DNA from: Geminicoccaceae bacterium
GTDB lineage: Bacteria; Pseudomonadota; Alphaproteobacteria; Geminicoccales; Geminicoccaceae
DNA: 25,297 bases
Direction: 5' to 3'
NCBI GenBank assembly: GCA_020446285.1
Contig: JAGREZ010000055.1
Coordinates: 1 to 25,297 of the forward strand
Below the pieces are notes generated by a model. That model did no database searches, was not told where the DNA came from, and saw nothing but the letters and a program-made list of their open reading frames with translations. The position numbers and the translations under genes were made by a program. Below are positions 20,743 through 25,297 of the stretch, piece after piece (positions within the stretch are counted from its first letter, which is position 1; each line of letters begins with the position of its first letter).

Positions 20743-21717
20743 ATGACAGGAAGCTCTTTCCTCGACGCTGTTTTCTTCCTGAATATAAAATTCATCACCA
20801 TATGGGTCGTCATTGCATCCCTAGCGGTATCCTTCGCAGCGCATAGCGTATTCATCCTGCGACTGACTTTGTTTGTATTCCTACTGATGTACTTCGGTCA
20901 TCTTTTCTACTTCATTGAAGCTATCATCCATGGGTACTTCCCGGAGATAAAACTGATCTTCTTTCTTACATATCTAGGGTATCCAATCTCTGAACTGCTC
21001 ATGCCGATTTTTGGATATCGCCTTGATTTTGCAAATATGGTGCTGCCGCGTTTCCCTGCTTATGTAGCGCTAGGCTCTTATCTTCTCGCGCTCTACATCG
21101 TCGGCCCGGAGGTTCGACGATACGAGTGGTGGCGTCTGCGGACCCTCCTCACACGAGGGCCTGGTGCACTGCGGCAGCGTGCTGTGGAGAGTGCCGCCCC
21201 TCTCCGTTCACCGGCCCGTAGCGCGTCATCGCCCATGTCGGCCGTTGAAGACGATGACGAAGATCGGGAGATCGCGCTCGCCCGCCGCCGGGTCGAGCAG
21301 GCGGAAGAGTTGCATCAGGAAGCGCCTGCTTTCAGTGCGTCCCCGGCTCAGGCTCTCGATGAGGGGCCGTCCTGGTGGCAGCGGCAGCGGGAACGGCGGG
21401 AGGTCGAGCGGGCGCAGCGCGAGATGGAACAGGCAGAGCGGGAAGCCGCGCAGCGCGATGCACCGCTGCCGCACCCGGCCTATGCGGGGCATCCCTATCC
21501 GTACCCGGCCTATGCACCGCCGAAGCGGCCGCTCTCGGAATGGTTCAAATCCGCCTATTGGGGCACGCGCATCCTCATCCTTATCGTGGTAGCGGTGTGG
21601 ATGGTCTTCGCCAGCAGCTCGTTGCTCGGCGCGCTGTTCGCGCTCGTCCCGAAGCCGCTGCTCGATCTTGGGGCAGAATTTGTCATCAAGCTTGGGGAAG
21701 CAATGAAAGGCAGCTAA
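20743..21717 (+). CDS. Polytopic membrane protein with charged coiled-coil middle
   Basis: 324 residues from ATG 20743, 9 bp after the previous gene. Four hydrophobic helices lie in residues ~12-32, ~36-62, ~69-92 and ~104-121. A highly charged, coiled-coil-like region (~170-240, rich in Glu/Arg/Gln) follows, then a Pro/Tyr-rich linker (~245-262) and a last helix (~275-300). Base composition changes within the gene: 20761-20820 is about 42% GC, 21361-21420 about 80%, so the two halves may have different origins. It ends 2 bp before the right direct repeat. No function recognised; envelope role likely. Confidence 0.75.
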   Translation: MTGSSFLDAVFFLNIKFITIWVVIASLAVSFAAHSVFILRLTLFVFLLMYFGHLFYFIEAIIHGYFPEIKLIFFLTYLGYPISELLMPIFGYRLDFANMVLPRFPAYVALGSYLLALYIVGPEVRRYEWWRLRTLLTRGPGALRQRAVESAAPLRSPARSASSPMSAVEDDDEDREIALARRRVEQAEELHQEAPAFSASPAQALDEGPSWWQRQRERREVERAQREMEQAEREAAQRDAPLPHPAYAGHPYPYPAYAPPKRPLSEWFKSAYWGTRILILIVVAVWMVFASSSLLGALFALVPKPLLDLGAEFVIKLGEAMKGS

Positions 21718-21719
21718 CA

Positions 21720-21773
21720 AGAACCCTCAGAAATCACCCGCCGTTGGCGTGGCGCGTCGGTCATTCGGCCCCC
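21720..21773 (+). repeat. Right copy of the ~55-bp direct repeat
   Basis: Matches 1415-1469 in the same orientation except for one missing base and one substitution. It starts 2 bp after the stop of the membrane-protein gene and 88 bp before the 3' end of the RTX gene. It marks the border between plasmid core and RTX region. The rest of the gap, 21774-21860, shows no gene and no T-run terminator. Confidence 0.9.
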
Positions 21774-21860
21774 AAATGCAGGACGCTATCCAGAAGGCGG
21801 ATCAGGAAAGGCAGTAGGCAGCCACCATCACCCTGTCAACAATATCCGCCACTCACGAAT

Positions 21861-24800
21861 CTACCCGAAGATGAAATCCTCAACGTCGAGGTCGGCAAGC
21901 ACATCTCCCTGAATTGCTATCAGGAAATTTGTCGCCGTATCCGATTTGATATAAGTCCAACTACTATCCGAATTGACCGTAACGCGCAGTTGCCCTACTC
22001 CCGGTGTTCCCGCAACGAGGGTGGTAAAGCCAAGGCCACTCAGATCTATTTTATCGACTCCATCCTCGAAATCGTAGATGCGGTCGTACTGGCCGCTGAC
22101 ATTCAGACTGTGGCTCACGCTCGTGAACTTGAAATGGTCCGCGCCTGCACCGCCATAGAGCCGGTCGAAGCCCACCCCGCCGATGAGGGTGTCTGCACCG
22201 TCGCCCCCTTGCAGGGTGTCATCGCCTGCAAAGGCGAACAGGCCATCCCCGCCGGTACCGCCGGTGAGGCTGTCATTCCCCGCCGTGCCGGTAAACATTG
22301 ACACGGGCCCGAAGATGAAATCCGAGGCGTCGATCGCCGCGAGATGGTTGCCGTCGATGCTGATCAGGAAGTTGGTCGCGGTGTCCGACTTGATATAGGT
22401 CACCGTCCCGCCGCTATTCAGCGAGGCGGCGAGTTGCCCCGCTCCCGGCGCTCCCGCAACGAACGCGGTAAAGCCCAGACCGGTGAGATCGATCTTGTCG
22501 AGACCGTTCTCGAAGCCATAGATGATGTCGTAGGCTCCCGAGCTGTTCACGCTGTGCGAGACCTCCTGGATGCGGAACACATCCTGACCGATTTCCCCGT
22601 AAAGGCGATCGGCCCCTGCCCCGCCCTCGAGCGTGTCGTGGCCATTGCCCCCTTTCAGGGTATCGTTCCCGGCCAGCCCGTAGAGCGCTTCCGATGCAGA
22701 CCCTCCAATCAGGGACTCTGCCGAGGCCGTGCCGTAGACGAAATTCGGCGCCTGCCCGCCAAAGCTGAAGTCACTCGCATCCAGATTGCTCATATGATTA
22801 CCATTAATGCTAATCATGAAGTCCACCTGATCGGATTTTAGGTAGGTTATTGTGCCGCCGCTATTGAGATAGTATCTCAGCAGGCCCGGGGTGGTGACGC
22901 TGGCACTGGTGATGCCGTAGAAGTCCAGTGCGCTTAGATCGATCGTATCGATCCCGTTCTCGAAATCGAGAATCCGGTCGAACGCATTGCCGGTGATGGC
23001 ACTGTCCGAGAGGGTCGCAATCGTGAAGATATCCGCCCCGGCTTCACCATAGAGGTAATCTGCCCCTGCACCGCCGTTGAGGGTATCGTCTCCCGTTCCT
23101 CCCTTCAGCGTATCAACGCCCGCCAGCCCGCTCATGACGTCGTTGATTGCCGCACCGCCTGTCAGACTATCCGCATTGGCAGTGCCGGTGATCGTCGCGG
23201 ACGGATTGGCGAAGATGAAATCGGATGCGTCGATCTGGCTCAATAGGTCGTCGCTGTGAAAGTAAAAACCAAATCCCGTTTGATCATTCACTACATGCGT
23301 GTATCCACCACTGTTCACTGCTCGCACTTGATTGAACAGCGTGGTGCTATTGGTTGTCAATGCCGAAAACCCTAGCGCCGACAAATCAATTTTGTCCACG
23401 CCATCTTCAAAATATTGTAGATAATCCGCATTGGTTCTCGTTATGCTCGTCCCAGATATAACCACCGTACTGTCACTGACAGCAGTGTACTTAATCAGAT
23501 CGAAGGCATTGTTATCGAGATAGAGTTTATCCGCATCTGCCCCTCCAACTAGCGTGTTTGATCCGTTACCCCCCGTCAAACTATCCTTTCCCGCTTCACC
23601 GAAAAGAATATTATTGCCGTAGCTCGACTTCAGATAATCATTCCCACCGCCGCCATAAAGCGTATCATTGCCTGTTTCATCTAGAAAACGGTCTCCAATT
23701 AAGCGGTCATTTCCATCTCCACCAAAAAGAAGATCGTTTGCATAATCACCATAGATCTGATCATCTCCGGCATCCCCATATAGCGTATCATTCCCTTCAC
23801 CGCCAAAGGCTGTATCGTTCCCCATACCAAGTTCAATATGATCCGAGTTTCCATAACCAAGGGTTTTATCATTTCCATCGCCACTGAGGATATAGTCGCG
23901 GCCAGAACTGCCGACCCACTCTTCTCCTCCAGACGTTCCCTGGAGGTAATTATCCCATACTTCTACCGTATATCCTGCATAAGCATCTACTTGTGCTTTT
24001 GCAGCGCCTTCCGAGAGACCAAACGCAGTGCTGTTCTGCACTATGATATTGGCAATCTCCGACCAGTACCAAGGGCTTTCCACTTCCGATTCGGGAGCCA
24101 ACCCTGCAGCGCGTGAAAGATAAAAATCCAGATTCTCCCCAAATACGAGCTTGTCTTGGGTGAAATCATAATAGCTGTTGATGAATACGCCGGAAAAGGC
24201 CGATTGCACGAGAAGGCGGGACTTCAATTCAGCAAAGGCGGAAATGAAAGCGTCAATAACCCAGCTTGCCGGCTCGGGGTATTGAGGTTCTGTAGCATCG
24301 CCACTCCAACTAAATTTTAGATACTCGCTGTCCCCGAGATGCTCCAGAAATTCCAGAGTACGACCGTCGACAAAGTCCCCGCCCGCAGCAGGCAAAACAG
24401 TATCAACCCCGGCCCATTCATATAACACATCGAATATCTGGTCATTAAGTGTGCTGTAAGAGGTCGTCGTCATCAAGTTTTCAAGACTCGCCTTGAGCCC
24501 AGCATTATCGGATGCTGCCAGATGAAGGGATTTAATAGCGCCATAGCCGCGCGATAGCGGCAGGAACAGCGTATCCAGATCAATGTCGGGAGCCGTCACC
24601 CCGTCGCCTATGAACCAACTATTAATTTGGTCCACTTGGAAGAACACATCATAATAGTTTCTGATGGTGCCGCCTGATGTCATCGTCCATTGCCCACTAC
24701 CGTCCACTTCATGGCCTTCGATGGTGGCGTTAGCGCCAAATTCGTATAGGTTGATCGAGGCGATACCGGCATCCTGAAGAGTGAATAGCTCTCCACTGTC

Positions 24801-25214
24801 CGTCTTGCCGTTCTGGTTCAGATCCCGCCAGATGCGAAGCGCATCCCTCTCTCCGCCGCTGATGGTCGTGTCGTTGTTAGTATCATAAACCGCGAGCTTG
24901 GCCCACGCGCTCCCCGAAGCATCTTCCCCAAACATTTCGTTCTGATTGTCTATGGTGCCGCTGCTGTTCAGGTCGCGAACGAGGAAGCCATCATCCGCAT
25001 TCACCCAACCGGTTTCCTCAGCAAAGCCATCGTTGTCCAAATCGAAGTGCGCGGGCGAGTTTGCTAATGAGGAGAGCTCCAGTCCATCGCCATCCAGATC
25101 GAACACAAGGGGCGAAATCGGGATATCGGCAAATGCGCCTGCTGCATCGTTGATGGCATCGCTCACGGGCGTTGGATCGTCTGGTGAGCCAAACGCACCA
25201 TCTAAAAATTCCAA
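21861..25214 (-). CDS. RTX-type calcium-binding repeat protein, 5' end missing or damaged
   Basis: At least 1117 residues. The frame is open up to a TGA at 25280-25278, but contains no ATG before or near the coding start; only a TTG at 25214 is available, so the true N-terminus is probably lost or elsewhere. Residues ~34-105 hold Asp-rich EF-hand-like loops (FDLDGDGLEL, FDLDNDGFAEE, RDLNSSGTIDNQNEMFG). Residues ~425-560 are RTX nonapeptides (GGEGNDTLYGDAGDDQIYG and the like). Then come four ~150-residue modules, each with RTX repeats, FENGIDKIDLS-type segments and an ending near DASDFIFG; the last ends the protein. This is a type I secretion substrate by family; no transporter genes are in the window. 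GC is about 65% in 22441-22500 but about 40% in 23701-23760, so the gene is a mosaic. Confidence 0.85.
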   Translation of the reverse strand: MEFLDGAFGSPDDPTPVSDAINDAAGAFADIPISPLVFDLDGDGLELSSLANSPAHFDLDNDGFAEETGWVNADDGFLVRDLNSSGTIDNQNEMFGEDASGSAWAKLAVYDTNNDTTISGGERDALRIWRDLNQNGKTDSGELFTLQDAGIASINLYEFGANATIEGHEVDGSGQWTMTSGGTIRNYYDVFFQVDQINSWFIGDGVTAPDIDLDTLFLPLSRGYGAIKSLHLAASDNAGLKASLENLMTTTSYSTLNDQIFDVLYEWAGVDTVLPAAGGDFVDGRTLEFLEHLGDSEYLKFSWSGDATEPQYPEPASWVIDAFISAFAELKSRLLVQSAFSGVFINSYYDFTQDKLVFGENLDFYLSRAAGLAPESEVESPWYWSEIANIIVQNSTAFGLSEGAAKAQVDAYAGYTVEVWDNYLQGTSGGEEWVGSSGRDYILSGDGNDKTLGYGNSDHIELGMGNDTAFGGEGNDTLYGDAGDDQIYGDYANDLLFGGDGNDRLIGDRFLDETGNDTLYGGGGNDYLKSSYGNNILFGEAGKDSLTGGNGSNTLVGGADADKLYLDNNAFDLIKYTAVSDSTVVISGTSITRTNADYLQYFEDGVDKIDLSALGFSALTTNSTTLFNQVRAVNSGGYTHVVNDQTGFGFYFHSDDLLSQIDASDFIFANPSATITGTANADSLTGGAAINDVMSGLAGVDTLKGGTGDDTLNGGAGADYLYGEAGADIFTIATLSDSAITGNAFDRILDFENGIDTIDLSALDFYGITSASVTTPGLLRYYLNSGGTITYLKSDQVDFMISINGNHMSNLDASDFSFGGQAPNFVYGTASAESLIGGSASEALYGLAGNDTLKGGNGHDTLEGGAGADRLYGEIGQDVFRIQEVSHSVNSSGAYDIIYGFENGLDKIDLTGLGFTAFVAGAPGAGQLAASLNSGGTVTYIKSDTATNFLISIDGNHLAAIDASDFIFGPVSMFTGTAGNDSLTGGTGGDGLFAFAGDDTLQGGDGADTLIGGVGFDRLYGGAGADHFKFTSVSHSLNVSGQYDRIYDFEDGVDKIDLSGLGFTTLVAGTPGVGQLRVTVNSDSSWTYIKSDTATNFLIAIQGDVLADLDVEDFIFG

Positions 25215-25297
25215 TAGATCCTCGGCGGCCTCCCGAAACTCATCCGCATACTGTCCATCAAACCAATTTAAATAGGCTCAATTTGCGTTAGATATGC

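Overview
The window looks like the backbone of a small mobilizable plasmid from an alphaproteobacterium. The family resemblances (RepA of the RPA type, a short integrase coupled to it, a MOBQ-type relaxase, a WGR protein, ArdC) and the mostly high GC suggest a sphingomonad-like host, but that is an inference from gene content and not a database result. No rRNA, tRNA, CRISPR array or complete insertion sequence was seen. No type IV secretion channel genes are present, so the element would have to borrow one.

Layout. 1-1216: two minus-strand genes of low GC, a partial glycine/alanine-rich protein running off the left end and a membrane-anchored hypothetical protein. 1415-1469: left copy of a ~55-bp direct repeat whose right copy is at 21720-21773. 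1524-2266: two coupled hypothetical genes. 2734-3111: a clear iteron origin (perfect DnaA box, AT-rich stretch, six direct 15-bp iterons and one inverted copy), followed by repA (3138-4250) and a tyrosine recombinase gene coupled to it (4250-4843). 4994-9339: one tight minus-strand transcription unit that begins with parA and a ribbon-helix-helix partner and continues directly into a nuclease-methylase fusion and a specificity subunit, i.e. partition plus restriction-modification in one operon. 9546-9890: a divergent WGR-domain gene. 9993-11590: an ArdC-like antirestriction protein and a partner. 11915-13748: sigma-factor-like protein, unknown protein and ImmA/IrrE-type protease in one overlapping operon. 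13910-14480: a lone Cas2/VapD-like small protein and an unknown partner. 14494-15149: a VapBC/FitAB-type toxin-antitoxin pair. 15407-17090: candidate oriT, MobA/MobL relaxase and a coupled gene. 17087-17985: beta-class DNA methyltransferase and a small partner. 18229-20400: VirD4-like coupling ATPase plus a small membrane protein. 20491-21717: two plus-strand hypothetical genes, the second a membrane protein. 21861-25277: a large RTX-type calcium-binding repeat protein with a damaged or missing 5' end.

How it fits together. Replication (iterons, RepA, recombinase for possible multimer resolution), segregation (ParA and RHH partner), stabilization (restriction-modification in the par operon, toxin-antitoxin), establishment (ArdC, methyltransferase) and mobilization (relaxase, coupling ATPase) make a full maintenance set. 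The most striking non-gene signal is a family of GATATC-like hexamers repeated exactly every 11 bp at five places: in the parA 3' end (8690), the parA promoter (9342), upstream of the WGR gene (9492), between two convergent genes (9923-9972), and between the toxin-antitoxin promoter and the relaxase gene (15280). These look like centromere/operator sites for the small ribbon-helix-helix protein. The RTX region differs in base composition and is bounded by the direct repeats, so it looks like exchangeable cargo. The gene fragments at the two ends of the window read in the same direction and could be neighbours if the molecule is a circle of about this size.
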